From assembly GCA_012845835.1 (NCBI GenBank), contig JABAKD010000020.1, forward strand, positions 4,678,220 through 4,742,219: a DNA stretch of 64,000 nt. The letters are read 5' to 3'. The stretch is from Undaria pinnatifida. Taxonomy: Eukaryota; Sar; Phaeophyceae; Laminariales; Alariaceae. Below, piece by piece: positions 34,905-46,154 of this stretch (position 1 is the stretch's first letter; each line of letters starts with the position of its first letter). Under the pieces are notes generated by a model, which worked only from the letters and a program-made list of their open reading frames with translations, was not told where the DNA came from and searched no databases. The position numbers were made by a program, and so were the translations under genes.

Positions 34905-35285
34905 ACACAGGTAAACAAACACACAAGCAAGCAAACACACAAACAAACAAACACACAGGCAAGCGAGCAAACATACAAACAAAACAAACAAAACAAACAA
35001 ACAAACAAACATACAAGCAAGCAAACAAACAAACAAACAAACAAACAAACAAACAAAATGACAAAATAACAAAATGACAAACTAACTAACCTACCAACCA
35101 AACAGCCAACCAACTTACTAACTACCTAACCAACCAACCAACCAACCAACTAACTAACTGAATAACTGACTAACTAACTAACTGAATAACTGACTAACTA
35201 ACTAACTGCTAACTAACTAACTAACTAACTAACTAACCAACCAACCAACTAACTAACTACCTACCTGGTAACTGACTAACTAACT
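34905..35285. repeat. long (CAAA)n / (CTAA)n microsatellite
   Basis: CAAACAAA and ACAAGCAAA runs pass into ACTAACTA and ACCAACCA runs over nearly 400 bp, immediately upstream (in gene direction) of ARPC1 exon 8. Confidence 0.95.
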
Positions 35286-35714
35286 AGATCACAAATCATG
35301 AGCCGGAAGTGAAAAAAACAAAGAAACAAAAAAATATGAGTGGGAAGCGAGAGCGGTAACGGGGACATAGCGAGCAACCTCTTTCCTGTCGGCAAAATCA
35401 GTTTTCTACAAATAACACATACCCGAGCGGGCAGCGGACGGTGTTTTCTGGTAGGCGTCCCCTACATTCCACGAACAAAAGATGCGTCGGAACAAAGCAA
35501 CACAAAACATAAAAACACACACAAAACACAACACACAACACAAAAAACATGAGGGGGGAGACGGCGGCGGTGGTCTAATTCCTCCGCCGGTCATCGAAGG
35601 GAAGGAGGCCGCTAATTTCGACCAAGATAAGCAGACACCGCACACGGACTCGCGCTGGTGGATACTTTCATGCACAACTGTCGCCAAGTGTGTGCGTTGG
35701 TGGGAAACAGGAAG

Positions 35715-35900
35715 GTTCCAACCCAAACCAACCCAATCCAACCGAAGCGAACCGAACCCAACCCAATTCAACTCAACTCAACCCGACCCGACCCGACCCG
35801 ACCCGACCCGACTCCACCCAACCCAACCCAACCCACCCCAACCCAACCCAACCCAACCCAACCCAACCCAACCCAACCCAACCCATACCGCCCCAACCCA
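35715..35900. repeat. (CCCAA)n and (CCCGA)n minisatellite
   Basis: Pentamer arrays ACCCA/ACCCG. They are similar to, but not, the telomere unit (CCCTAA). Confidence 0.95.
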
Positions 35901-36697
35901 ATTAGCTGTCATTGGGCATTGGTGTGCTTCCCAAAATGATTGGAACTCAATTGTATGCGATTTAAAGGAAGGATTTCTGTGACTTCCGCAGTAAATGAAG
36001 GCAGCATGTCAGCGGTGGTGAAGGGTTTCTGAGGGGCTATACGACGCTCATCGAGGAAACGGTATGCGACTACCAGCACCAATATCTCGAACGGCGAGGC
36101 CAGCCAAGCCGACAATTTCGTCTCGCGTTTAAACCACACAAGAAACGTCATGGCAGATAGCCGGAAAAAGAGCCGTTCGTGGGATATTTCGAACATAGCG
36201 TCGGGATGGCGAGCTTTTCTCAAGCATCTGATCAATAATATTAATCAGTAGTATTAGTTGCAAGAAGGGTGGGAATGGAGAGCGTGACAGAAGCCGTCAA
36301 CTGGTCGAATTCCCAACTGCCTGAAGCTACTACGTTGGCGGTTCTTGATTTTGGTTTGTCATGCATGTGCGTTCTCGCGCTCAACCTGATACATACAGCT
36401 GCGATAAAAGTAGTAGTAGTACAGCAGTAGTAATGATAGTTCAGCTTTAGAATCATTGTCGTGCAATCATAGCGCGTCAGCGTAGACACCTTCCATTAAT
36501 CGGTCCTGGTTCATCGTACGATGAACCTCGCACTTTTTGTTTGTTTGTTTCATCTTCATCCCATTTTTCATTATCCTCGCACTACTCTCGCGCTCCCTCC
36601 CAGTAGTAACTCAGATCCGGAGACACATACAAGCTGGGCCGGCCAAGACGCTCAAAACAAGCCAATACCGCTGTGCTGCGCTCATTTTTTCGGGTCC

Positions 36698-36915
36698 GGA
36701 CCTGAAATTTTGACACGTGATTGGGACCAAGCTCACCAAAACAGTACCCGACGAACTCAAAAAAGAAAAAAAAATCGTTGACTTTTCATGAATTTCATTT
36801 TTTTGGAAATCTTTTGGCCGGCCATATGTCGGCCATTTTTTTCTTGTTTGTTTTGAGTTCGTCGGGGACTGTTTTGGTGAGCTTGGTCCAAACCACGTGT
36901 CAAAATTTCAGGTCC
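36698..36915. mobile_element. foldback element with about 66-bp inverted arms
   Basis: The left arm starts GGACCTGAAATTTTGACACG and runs to ACGAACTCAAAA. The right arm is its inverse, ending CAAAATTTCAGGTCC, with about four mismatches. The loop is about 90 bp and contains a second small palindrome (GGCCGGCCATATGTCGGCC). No coding capacity. Confidence 0.9.
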
Positions 36916-37504
36916 TAACTTCAAAAATTGAGAGGTGCATGGCCAAGTTTCCACCGAAGGGCCTCTCCATACAAATTTACATATATTTTAGGGATCCATC
37001 CATAACTTTCGAACGAAAGTGACCCATGAAATGAAACGCATATGTCCCTACTCCTCGTCCCAAGATTTTCATGCCCAGAAAAATTAAGCCAATTCCATCC
37101 ACGTTGTATTTCGAGCAATTTTAGAAAAAGCAACACAAAAAAATCACGAAAAAAATGCTCAGACTAGGAGACGTGAGTAGCAACCACTTTTTTCGGCACC
37201 AACCTTGGCGCATTCTCAAGCTGGAGGGCTTAAAATGACCACCGTATCTAGCTGATTACGAGGATAAGCTCAGTTTGCAGTGGGTCACTGTCGTTCAAAA
37301 GATATGCTCGACTGACGGATTATGGGTTTCTCGGCCGGCCCAGCTTGTAGCACAGACAGGTTGGAGATTACATGCAGGATGTGCAGTGCTCTTCCTTTAT
37401 CGCACTACTACCAGGCTGGTGAGTTTCGTATATAGCTGGAATAGCAGATTTATTTGTTGTGAAATATTAACGCCAGTCAAGCAGGTGACATGCCTCTACG
37501 TTTT

Positions 37505-37583
37505 TTTTTTTTTTGGCTATGATGGTCATACCTCTACGTTTTTTTTTCTTGGCTATGATGGTCATACCTCTCTGTTTGGTGCT
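37505..37583. repeat. tandem repeat of about 40 bp, two units
   Basis: A T-run, then GGCTATGATGGTCATACCTC, occurs twice. Confidence 0.85.
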
Positions 37584-38884
37584 GCTACGTATATACCAAC
37601 TATCTGGGGGGGGTGTACGTACTATGGTTGGTTGTTGTGCTGACCGAGATTTTCTCTTAAATCGAGCCAAATTGATCGAGCTCTCAGAGAGCAGTGCCGC
37701 ACAACAAACGCCGAAAACGAAATACCTGGTAAGCACTTTCTGCCCTCTTCGACCTCTCGTCGACTCGCGTTTAGTGTAGTGTTTAAATACGAAAACCACA
37801 GCAGAAGTACGACTGCAGTAACCACGCGCTACGTACCCTACATAGTGCATGTTGCCTGCTCTTTTCAGCCTGTCACAGTGTGTCTCCTTCTCGCACTACA
37901 CATACGAGACTTTCGTACCATATACTTGGTAGTGCAGAGATTGAACAAGTATCACGTGACATGGCGCTACTGCCTCGTAAGAAAAAGTTTAAAAGTCCAG
38001 AAGCCAGACGATCGCTGCTCTCGTGATGGTGTGCCTGCGGGTTGTGGTTCTCTGTGTGTCATCCAACTTCTGCCGTTCTCATCGCCTTAGCCCACCCAGC
38101 CAGCTCCTTCGCACGTGCGCTCGTTGGCACTCAATCCGAGTCGTCTCCAAAAACAAATGTTTTTCGCTACCTGCGTGCGGTGCTCGTGTAAAAAAAAACC
38201 AACCGAACCACGTACGACAACCCAACTCTACCGCCACGCCTCGACGAGACCACCACGACCACCACCACAACCGTCACCGCGGCAGGAGCATGCACCGAGT
38301 ACAGGTTGGTGGCGATGGTGCTGGTGGGTGGGTGGGTGGTGATGGATGCTGGTGTCGTGGTGTTGGTGACAAAATACTCCTCGCTGCTTTTCGGTATGCT
38401 ACATTATTGTGTTTGTTTTGCCATGGATGGGACTAATCCCAACCCTAACCCTGACCCTTCGCAAAATTACCGATGACTGCCCCCTGGTGACGTCACTGGG
38501 TTGAAATGGTTGAAAAAACACAATAATGTGTACCACCGCTGCTTTTGCGGAGCCCTTTCACACTGATGGTGGCGGTGGTGGTGGTGGTTGTGGTGTTGAT
38601 GCTTGATGTGTGGATGGGTGGAAACAACAGTTTTGTGTGTGAAGAACACCCCCCCCTTCCCCGACCGCAGCCGACCAACCGGACTACGCCAACACGAGCA
38701 AGCTGGCTGGGCAAATCGGACATCACGAGCAAGCTATACGAATTCAGACGGGTTTTAGACTCGGTCAGAGGTGGATGTATGTCATGAATAGGAGCGTCTG
38801 TAGCCGCTGGGATGGTCGAAATCGGCTTCGGGTTGGTTAAGTTGGCTGTGTTTGAGGGGGCATTTTTTTTTATTTTATTATTAT
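37584..38884. other. ARPC1 intron sequence, no other gene seen
   Basis: GGT and CCA microsatellites (38.32-38.34, 38.57-38.59 kb) and a short run AACCCTAACCCTGACCC at 38.44 kb. A SINE-I-like fragment lies near 37.74-37.79 kb. Confidence 0.4.
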
Positions 38885-39060
38885 TGTTCTCCCGCGGATG
38901 GGTGAAAAAAAAAGCTTTAGCTCACCACACTGCCACGTATTTTCATACAGGTCGTGTGTCGATTTAACTCAATTGCTTTCGCAATCCAGCGCTAGCTGGC
39001 GTGTCCTTCGGTTCCCACTACAGCGATAGCGTGAGCTGTCCCTATCGACGGTCCTCGTTA
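38885..39060 (-). mobile_element. retroposon 3' end, family L copy 2
   Basis: The minus strand ends CTTTTTTTTTCACCCATCCG, then an AT-rich tail. The frame upstream reads DRDSSRYRCSGNRRTRQLAL then DCESN and a stop. It is about 85% like the copy at 5.7 kb, with the peptide better kept than the bases. Confidence 0.6.
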
Positions 39061-39332
39061 CTACCCCCGCATTTTTCTGCACAGACGGATAAAAACACAT
39101 CTGCAATAACTCTAGGAAACTAAATAGAGCCACCCTATTTGGGTTTTTTTTTCGGATTTTTCTCGCAGACAGCCCGGACGCATCTGACCGCAAGATACGG
39201 AGAGACTACCTCGCAGCGCTGTCGCTTCGCCCCACCGCCTGCTCTTCATTATCATGAAGCTCAGTCCGTAAAAACAGGTCGTAAAATAAACATACTTCAG
39301 ACGGCTGCAAGCCGCCGTTACAAGCCAGCTGC

Positions 39333-39466
39333 TCTCAATCGGCACCCTCAAGCTTTTCATAAACTGCATCGACACAAATCAGGGATGAACCATTACTAGC
39401 TCTCAATCGGCACCCTCAACCTTTTCACACACTGCATCGACAAAAATCAGGGACAAACTATTACTA
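39333..39466. repeat. tandem repeat of about 68 bp, two units
   Basis: GCTCTCAATCGGCACCCTCA to CAGGGAYRAACYATTACTAG occurs twice. Confidence 0.9.
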
Positions 39467-39662
39467 GAGATAATCCAAATTCAGATATGCTGTTTCGGAG
39501 CAGCAGCAGCAAAGGGGTTGACCTAGCCCAAAGAAACTCGCCATCATATCATCGAATATAAAACGAGTCGCTATATATGATATCAGGTGCACCCATATAG
39601 CGTGTCAAGCCGCCGGCATTCTCTCCACGGTGGCTACCGCGGGCGGGAAAGGCGGAAACACA

Positions 39663-39839
39663 ATATGCCAGGAGACGGTCAGGTCACGTCAAGGGAAGAC
39701 GTCCAGCGGTCGGCCAAGGGCGTCAAACCGATCGTTCCACACTAAAACCTACCAGTAGTAGTTTGGCGTCAGTCACGGTAAAATATTGGAAAATTGCCGT
39801 CTAGTCTACCAAGGGCTGAAAGTGCCGTCTCCTCACATC
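39663..39839 (+). mobile_element. MITE-G copy 2
   Basis: ATGCCAGGAGACGGTCAGGT to GTGCCGTCTCCTCACAT. Interior TCCAGCGGTCGGCCAAGGGC and ATCGTTCCACACTAAAACC. Confidence 0.85.
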
Positions 39840-39977
39840 TTTGATCCCAAGTGGTAACTTAGCTGTTTGGGGTACGTACATACCAAGTATCATAGTATAC
39901 TGTACTCCATACGGACGGCGGCACCACCACATATCGGGGCGAGGGGGGGGCGGGGTGGGGTTGGGTGGGCGAAAAAG

Positions 39978-40137
39978 ATGCCAGATGACGGTCAGCCAGA
40001 GAGAAATGTCCAGCGGTCGGTCAAAGGTGTCAAACCGATCGTTCCACACTAAAACCTAGTTTAGTTTGGCGTCAGTCAAGGTCAATCAAAGGAAAATTGC
40101 CGTCAGTCAAGCAGTCAACGTGCCGTCTCCTGGCATA
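39978..40137 (+). mobile_element. MITE-G copy 3, beside ARPC1 exon 7
   Basis: ATGCCAGATGACGGTCAGCC to GTGCCGTCTCCTGGCAT. The right end lies about 13 bp from the exon 7 donor, inside the intron, so the donor itself is intact. Confidence 0.85.
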
Positions 40138-40150
40138 TTTGCTTACTCAC

Positions 40151-40328
40151 CACTTGCCGCCAGAGTCCGCCGAAAACACGAGTGGGTTCATGTCGTGCCC
40201 CCCCCCAACCACCGCCTTCTCGCTGAGGAATGTCAAGCATGACACGGGGAGCAGCGCGTACCGCACCCTCTGCTCGATCACATCACCCCCCGCCTCGAAG
40301 CGTACAAAGTGGATCGTCGAATCTTGAC
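40151..40328 (-). CDS. ARPC1: ARPC1 exon 7
   Basis: This 178-nt exon reads QDSTIHFVRFEAGGDVIEQR, then LLPVSCLTFLSEKAVVGGGH and DMNPLVFSADSGGKW. It matches ARPC1 blade 5 (HDS.....D........T..LP...L.FL....VVA.GHD..P..F). The acceptor is CTCCAG|GTCAAG and the donor GTG|GTGAGTAAGC. It enters with two bases and leaves in phase 2, so the final Trp codon is split across the intron. A small inverted-repeat element ends about 13 bases inside the downstream intron. Confidence 0.95.
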
Positions 40329-40659
40329 CTGGAGCGAGACAAAAAAAAAAAGAGAGTAACGCGGGTTCACCTGACTGAATACTTTTTCTACTTACTTAAA
40401 GTGCTCATACATACTATCATCAACGCGCCAAACACACCAAATAAAAAAAAGGCAAAGGCAGTGTCAACTACTATTGGTGTTAGTCACCCTTTTTTGGGAG
40501 GTATCAGGGGGACAAAAGATTACCACACCAAAAGACGATCGCAGCAAAGATCACCGCTTGGCAGGGGCACCAAAACAGTCAGCGTCAGAAGTACAATGCA
40601 AAGGGCCGTAAGAGCCTAGACTAATCGTATATCTGGTACATCGTACACTGCACTTTTTT

Positions 40660-40985
40660 TGTTGTTCTTTTGCTCACCCCTTCTACTGTCTGCGCAATTT
40701 TTCTTTGTCCTTCTCCCTCCGTCACTCACACCCCCGGGGGTCACTACGAAAGCAGGCTCTTCTCCCCCCTCCCCACAACGGTATGCGTCTTCCTTTCTTA
40801 TCGCGAGAAGGGCACAAAACTTCCTTCCCTCGTCCACTCGCGTCGAATGGTGCTTACCCAAGCTGTAACCAAAGCGCTCTCGGCAGTTGGTGTCTCCGGA
40901 TAAAAAGAATCTCCATACCGAGATTTGAACCCCTGACTTCAACCTTAGATACTTTCGAGGTTAACCACTAGACCACGGGGACGAC
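40660..40985 (-). mobile_element. SINE-I copy with tRNA-like head
   Basis: On the minus strand the head (40910-40981, 72 nt) reads TCCCCGTGGTCTAGTGGTTA, then ACCTCGAAAGTATC, and GGGGTTCAAATCTCGGTATG. It has a good A box and B box and a 7-bp acceptor-like stem with one mismatch. The anticodon arm has a 12-base loop, so it is not a working tRNA. The body with CACTCACACCCCCGGGGGTC recurs headless at 34.2 kb. Confidence 0.78.
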
Positions 40986-40989
40986 TGAC

Positions 40990-42244
40990 CGCTCGCAGTG
41001 GTGTCATACGACTTCGTAGCGGCTAATGGTACCAAACCAGTTATGAATAATTTGTTGTGTTCAATAACATTAATATTTATAGTACTAACAGAAGTGTGAT
41101 ATTTTTTATATTAATCAGGGTATCAATAGCGTGTCTGGGTCCAAAAAAGGTTACGAGATACTGGCACAAGTTATGAACAATTCTACAGCATGTTGTAGAG
41201 TCTCTGTCCGAACACCCTGCCGAAGAAGGATTTGAATCGTGTGGGAAAACAAAAGAAGGGCAACGTCAACGACGACCAACCGTGGGCATTTTCTCGTTGT
41301 TGTCGTGTTCCTTGCTCGTGCTCCCCAGCTTAGCTCGCAAGGAGTTTTACGTACGACTCCTCGACTATTTTTTCAACCCGCCATGGGCTCGTGCTCCCCA
41401 GCTCAGCTCGCAAGGAGTTTTACACACGACTCCTCGACTTTTTGAACCCGCCATGGGTAAACAGGCGCCTGCCCGTCAAACAGGCGTTTATTATTGACTT
41501 CGTGCGGCTCTTATTACGAGCAAACCATACGTAGCAGAAAAAAAACTTTGCACCCTTAGAGGCGTATATAAGCATGCGCCCACACTCAAAGTACTACAAG
41601 TAGTATACCGGTACACCTTGTACAAGGTTCCAACCCGACCAGAAGCCTACAAGTAAGCCCTCACCTAGCCCGAAAACCATTCGGGGTGGGATCAGGGGAT
41701 CAGGGTGTGTATATAAAACACAGTACTTGGGTAGGGCGGGGTGTCTTGACATTAATAAAGTGATCTTTTCACCCATCTACATCCAGCACATCCATTGTCC
41801 GTGTCCATGCCTCCTAGAGCAGACGATCTCAAGAGTCTGTGGTCACAACCCACGAGACAGAGATACGCATTGCATTGCAAACCACAGCAAGGCGAATTGG
41901 CCATATAATACAACAATGAACCGCAACGAACCTAGCGCAAAGGAAAAGCAAGAAAGCAAGCCAGCACACCAGAAGCCAGACTAACTGAATTGCAACAAAA
42001 AGGGAGAAATAAAAAACAAAAAAACGACAACAACAACAACAACAACAACAACAAAGAAAGAAGAAAAATCGAAAGGAAAAAGCAATCGGAAACAAGGAGA
42101 GAAACAGGACGCCACTGCAAACCACTACTAGCATCAAAAAGCGGATGACGCCATCCATCCAACCAACGTCGGGGACAGCAACCATATGCGGATTTCGAGT
42201 GACCCTACCACTGTTGTAGGAGCATTGAGGCAGTTGAGGGGTGC
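40990..42244. other. ARPC1 intron sequence, no other gene seen
   Basis: It includes a direct repeat CGTGCTCCCCAGCTYAGCTC (41.32 and 41.39 kb, unit about 70 bp) and a CAA run at 42.02-42.06 kb. Confidence 0.4.
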
Positions 42245-42345
42245 ACGGCTTATACTGCAAAAAATCAAGACACGCTCCAGCTGTGAGATCGAACATTTCG
42301 TCGAAACTCATATTTTACGCTGTGGGTGATACTCCGCTACGTAGG
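42245..42345 (+). repeat. interspersed repeat family A
   Basis: CCAGCTGTGAGATCGAACAT, then TTCGTCGAAACTCATATTTT and GATACTCCGCTAC. Confidence 0.75.
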
Positions 42346-42384
42346 GGTGTGTATATATATACATATTTTTTTTTTCACCTTGGA

Positions 42385-42480
42385 GCGTAACCATTTTAGA
42401 GCCCCAAAATCCCTGCCTATACTAAATTCCAGTAAATTTGTCCCCAAAACGGATTTCCAGTTGTTAAGGCGTTAAGAGAG
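42385..42480 (+). repeat. interspersed repeat family M
   Basis: TTTAGAGCCCCAAAATCCCT, CTAAATTCCAGTAAATTTGT and CAAAACGGATTTCCAGTTGT. It matches 52.82 kb. Confidence 0.6.
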
Positions 42481-42774
42481 ACAACAAACTCCGAAATAAG
42501 CGACGAATTACATAACGACCGTTACCATCGGTCACACAACCTGGCAGCGTAAAAGACGTTTGACCGACCCACAGCAGTGCCTAGTTATTACCAGTTCCAA
42601 CTGCCATGGAACAAGACGTAACATATATCACACGTGCGCAGGCGGCACGGTGATGGTTTTGTATTACTGCTGCACTCTCCCCTTGCAGGTCGCTTGACAG
42701 CATGGCACTCACTCGTGTTTGTTTTTTTTGTCGGTATACATCGGTCCCAAGAGGCTGAATAAACCATACGTGGT

Positions 42775-43080
42775 CGGGCTTCGCCGCGGCGGGCTGCCGC
42801 CCGCCTTGGCTTCGCGCATACACGTAATTTCGAGGATGCATGACGTGCACTATGGAGTGTAGAATTACCGAGGCTGTACATTCGACGGCACGGCCAAAAG
42901 CCACATTTAAAAAATCAATCCCGTCAATCAGGTACAATAAACCACATAGCAAAAAATACAGTACGTCATCAGGCATACATATGATGAAGAACAGCAGCAG
43001 CGATAGGCAGCAGCACGGTAGCAATAGCAGGCAAGCAGCAGCAGAAATGCATGACAGGTATATACAAATACATACCCGCA
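42775..43080. repeat. duplicated repeat K, first part, copy 1
   Basis: Starts with the hairpin word GCGGCGGGCTGCCGCCCGCC, then CGAGGATGCATGA, CAGGTACAATAAACCACA and a CAG-rich end. It is matched by 45465-45815 in the same orientation. Confidence 0.8.
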
Positions 43081-43229
43081 CGCCGTACAGCAGCGTACAG
43101 CAGCATAATATTAAGATTCATATATCAGGTTCAGGTACCCTGTGTTGTGAAACCACTCACACACGTGCCGTGGTGCCCAGCAAAAAATATGAAAAAAAAA
43201 CACTGGCGGTACACAAGAAACAGAAATCT

Positions 43230-43312
43230 GGAAGCAGTTCCGGGAATCGAACTTACGACCTTACTACATTCTCAAGGAGTGCAAGCTACCTTCTAACCAC
43301 CCGTTCGTTGTT
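43230..43312 (-). repeat. tRNA-like SINE head
   Basis: The minus strand reads GGGTGGTTAGAAGGTAGCTT and GTAAGGTCGTAAGTTCGATT then CCCGG. The B box (AAGTTCGATTCCC) is good; the A box is weak. Confidence 0.5.
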
Positions 43313-43589
43313 GCCTCCACACACGGCGGCTAACAAAAAGAAAAAACCTATTACTCATCATTGCACAGACCGTAATGCACCTCAATCATGATTGTGCATT
43401 TTTTTTCACAGCGGAAATGAAAAAAGGAACGGTCACAAAAAAAAGGATCCGGACTCGAATCATAGGGCGTCCTGTTCAGTGGGACAGGAGCCCAACCGTC
43501 TATAATCATGTTCTTAAATATGAAATTTATCAGGTTGACATGCATCTGTACGCACGAATAGACTAGTTGAAATTTTGACCAAAAAAGGA

Positions 43590-43795
43590 AATAGAGCACC
43601 CCGCAGAAACACGACGCTAGCACGACCGACACCGATCCCGGCAGGGTCGGGAGAGTCGAGCAAGGTGAGACACGTCCAGGAAACAGCGCTTCGAGAAGAG
43701 GACCTCAGCTCGAGATATTTCGAAGACGGCTCAAAACCTGGTCTAAATGGAGCCATCGGCGTCTCTCGTGCAAAAGCAGCAAAATTTTAATATAC
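43590..43795. repeat. duplicated repeat K, second part, copy 1
   Basis: CCCGGCAGGGTCGGGAGAGT, CGAGCAAGGTGAG, then CAAAACCTGGTCTAAATG. The same succession occurs at 45965-46125. Confidence 0.8.
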
Positions 43796-44320
43796 ATTTG
43801 TATCTATCAAATATATGTATCTATCGCAGCAAAAAAACACAATGGAGGGTTTGCGAAAGTCTGTAAAAATGTACTTCCCCAAAAAAAACACCGAAGATAG
43901 GAAGGATTTGAGATAATTTCTTGAAAAAAGGGCAAAAAAGTACTTTGGCGAAGGTAGGAATTTGACGAAATGTATGGTACATTTGCTCTCCATATCATTG
44001 GTTTATAAACACCAACATATCATTGGCTTATAAACACCGAGCATCTTCCATGCCTCGCACGCACCACCTGCGCTGCGTGCTGTATACACAACACGACAAC
44101 CGCTGGGAGCACAAAGGCTTGAGAGTTGTAGCTGGGTATGATGCAGACGAGCGGCGTTGGGTTGTGTCAGCGGGCCGCCGGCGGACTGCAGGCGGCCCGT
44201 TGCTACGGTACGCCCTCGTCCGCTATGTGTCAGGATGCGTCGTTCCAGAATGGACTACTCGTACTCGTTCTCGTGACAGCATGATGACAGCTCGTGCGTG
44301 TAATTCCACCACGCTGCGGT

Positions 44321-44351
<31 letters not shown>

Positions 44352-45050
44352 GGAGCAACAGCAGCAGCGGGAGCAACAGCAGCAGCAGCAGCAGCAGCGG
44401 TGGCGGTGGCCCGCCGCCACGGTCTATAAGTCGGGGCGCCGGGCGTGCTCGAGGCAGAGAGCGCCGGCGCGGTGGCGCGCGTATGCCGAACGCAGCAGCA
44501 GCAGCAGCAGCAGCAGCGACGAGAAGAACAGTCGGTCCCAAAATCGAAAAATGCAAAAACGAGAGGTCCTGTTGTTGCTGCTGCTGCTCGTGGTGGTGAT
44601 TATGTTTTTCGTTTGTCGCTCAAGCTTATGCTGCCGCCAGCAGCCGCTAGCTGTGCTGCCTTTAGCTTTGCTGCTGCTTGCGGTCGTGGGATAGCAGCGG
44701 CGGCACTGTGGTTAACTGTTTGTGCATTGTTGGGCTGTCGTTGCTACTCGTACGAACCTGGTACGTTGTTTTTTATTTATGCTTCTTCTATGGTTTGCCG
44801 CGTTGCCGCACATCCCTACATCCCTCCTCAATTTCGGAGGCGTTGCCTGCAGTATTTTTTTTTACCTCTAGCGCAAACACACCTAAATCTTGGTGGGAAG
44901 GCAATTCACTTTTTTTAGCGGAAGGAAAGTAAATTTCTAAAAATACATTTTCGCAAACACTCCAATGGCAATAATGGTACCAACGATACGTACATTACCG
45001 CAAGAAAGATAGGATATATCAAGCCTGCAGCGAAACGTAGAGAAAACACA
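43796..45050. other. ARPC1 intron sequence with CAG arrays
   Basis: (CAG)n at 44319-44402 and 44490-44518. A short tandem CATTGGYTTATAAACACC lies at 43.99-44.04 kb. The open frame at 44.02-44.32 kb (with GLRVVAGYDADERRWVV) was examined and not recognised. Confidence 0.45.
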
Positions 45051-45054
45051 CACA

Positions 45055-45468
45055 CAAAAACAAGACTCGCAGAACGATTCGAAGCTGCGACCTTCCAACC
45101 ATAACGAACGCATGTCAACCTGTTGAAAGGTAGACAAAAATTACACACAAAAAAAAGCGATCGTGGAGGGAATCGAAACCGCGCCCCTCTCACCAAATTG
45201 AACCCACGTACCAACATATCAATCGTTTGAGCCACTCAACCTCTTATGTGCATCATAACCTTGAGAAAAAGTACCTGGTACACACCAAAAAAAAGAATAC
45301 TCTGCATACTGTTGTGAAGGGATTCGAAGCTGCGACCTTCCACCCATAACGAACACATAAATGCTACCTTGTCGTAACGTGAAAAAAAAAATACGATACG
45401 TACACATACACAAAAAAAAAAGATCGTAGGAATGATTCGAAACCACGACCTTCCAACCATAACTAGTC
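45055..45468 (-). repeat. cluster of tRNA-like SINE heads separated by A-runs
   Basis: Four minus-strand blocks carry B-box words: GCTTCGAATCGTT (45.07 kb), GGTTTCGATTCCC (45.17 kb), GCTTCGAATCCC (45.32 kb) and GGTTTCGAATCATT (45.43 kb). AAGGTCGYRG and TTATGGTTGGAAGG-type words lie beside most of them. Each ends in an A- or T-run. It reads as repeated head insertions or a tandem SINE. Confidence 0.55.
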
Positions 45469-45815
45469 GCCGCGGCGGGCTGCCGCCCGCCTTGGCTTTG
45501 TGCATGCCCGTAATTTTCGAGGATGCATGATATCTGGTATGTATTATGAGTGTAGGATTAGAGGTAAATCGAGGCTGCACATGCGACAGTACTGCCAAGG
45601 GGTACAGTACAATAACTCTGTTAGTCAGGTGTAGCTTGTCAGGTACAATAAACCACAGGAACATATTGCGTCATCCGGCACAGAGACGATGACGAACAGC
45701 AGCAGCAAGCAGTAGCATTGCAGCTGCAGCAACCGCAGGGTAGCAACGCAGAGAAACAGCAGCAGCAGAGACACACCACGGCCAGATACAAACACATACT
45801 CTTGTCTGTCATCTG
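45465..45815. repeat. duplicated repeat K, first part, copy 2
   Basis: Matches 42775-43080 (GCGGCGGGCTGCCGCCCGCC, CGAGGATGCATGA, GGTACAATAAACCACA, CAG-rich end). Confidence 0.8.
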
Positions 45816-45964
45816 CTCTCTGTGCAGCCAGCTGCAAAGAGCCAGGATCATTCTTGTTGAGATTTGCGAGGCGTTTCCTACCATGGGGAATGGGGAGCTA
45901 AATCATGCCCACATTGAAATTATGCCGCATCCCTTATTTTGAGCAAAAAAGCACAAAAAGCACT

Positions 45965-46125
45965 CGCGACAAAGAGACGATGCGACCACCACCGACGCCG
46001 ACCCCGGCAGGGTCGGGAGAGTCGAGCAAGTTGAGGAACCTCCAGGGAACAGACAACTCAAAACCTGGTCTAAATCGGTGCCTTCAGCCGCTCTCGTGCC
46101 AGGGCCAACATATTCATACATACTT
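45965..46125. repeat. duplicated repeat K, second part, copy 2
   Basis: CCCGGCAGGGTCGGGAGAGT, CGAGCAAGTTGAG and CAAAACCTGGTCTAAATC. It matches 43590-43795, with about 45 bp absent in the middle. Confidence 0.8.
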
Positions 46126-46154
46126 ATTTCATAGGCTACCAGGGTTACTATACT

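Noticed and set aside
34477-35113. Cys/Leu/Val-rich frames of up to 195 aa, on the face of it membrane proteins
   Set aside because: They arise from the (CAAA)n repeat read on the minus strand, fused to ARPC1 exon 8.
40910-40981. tRNA gene
   Set aside because: Good A and B boxes and nearly paired acceptor stem, but a 12-base anticodon loop and mismatched T stem, and it heads a dispersed repeat. It is a SINE head.
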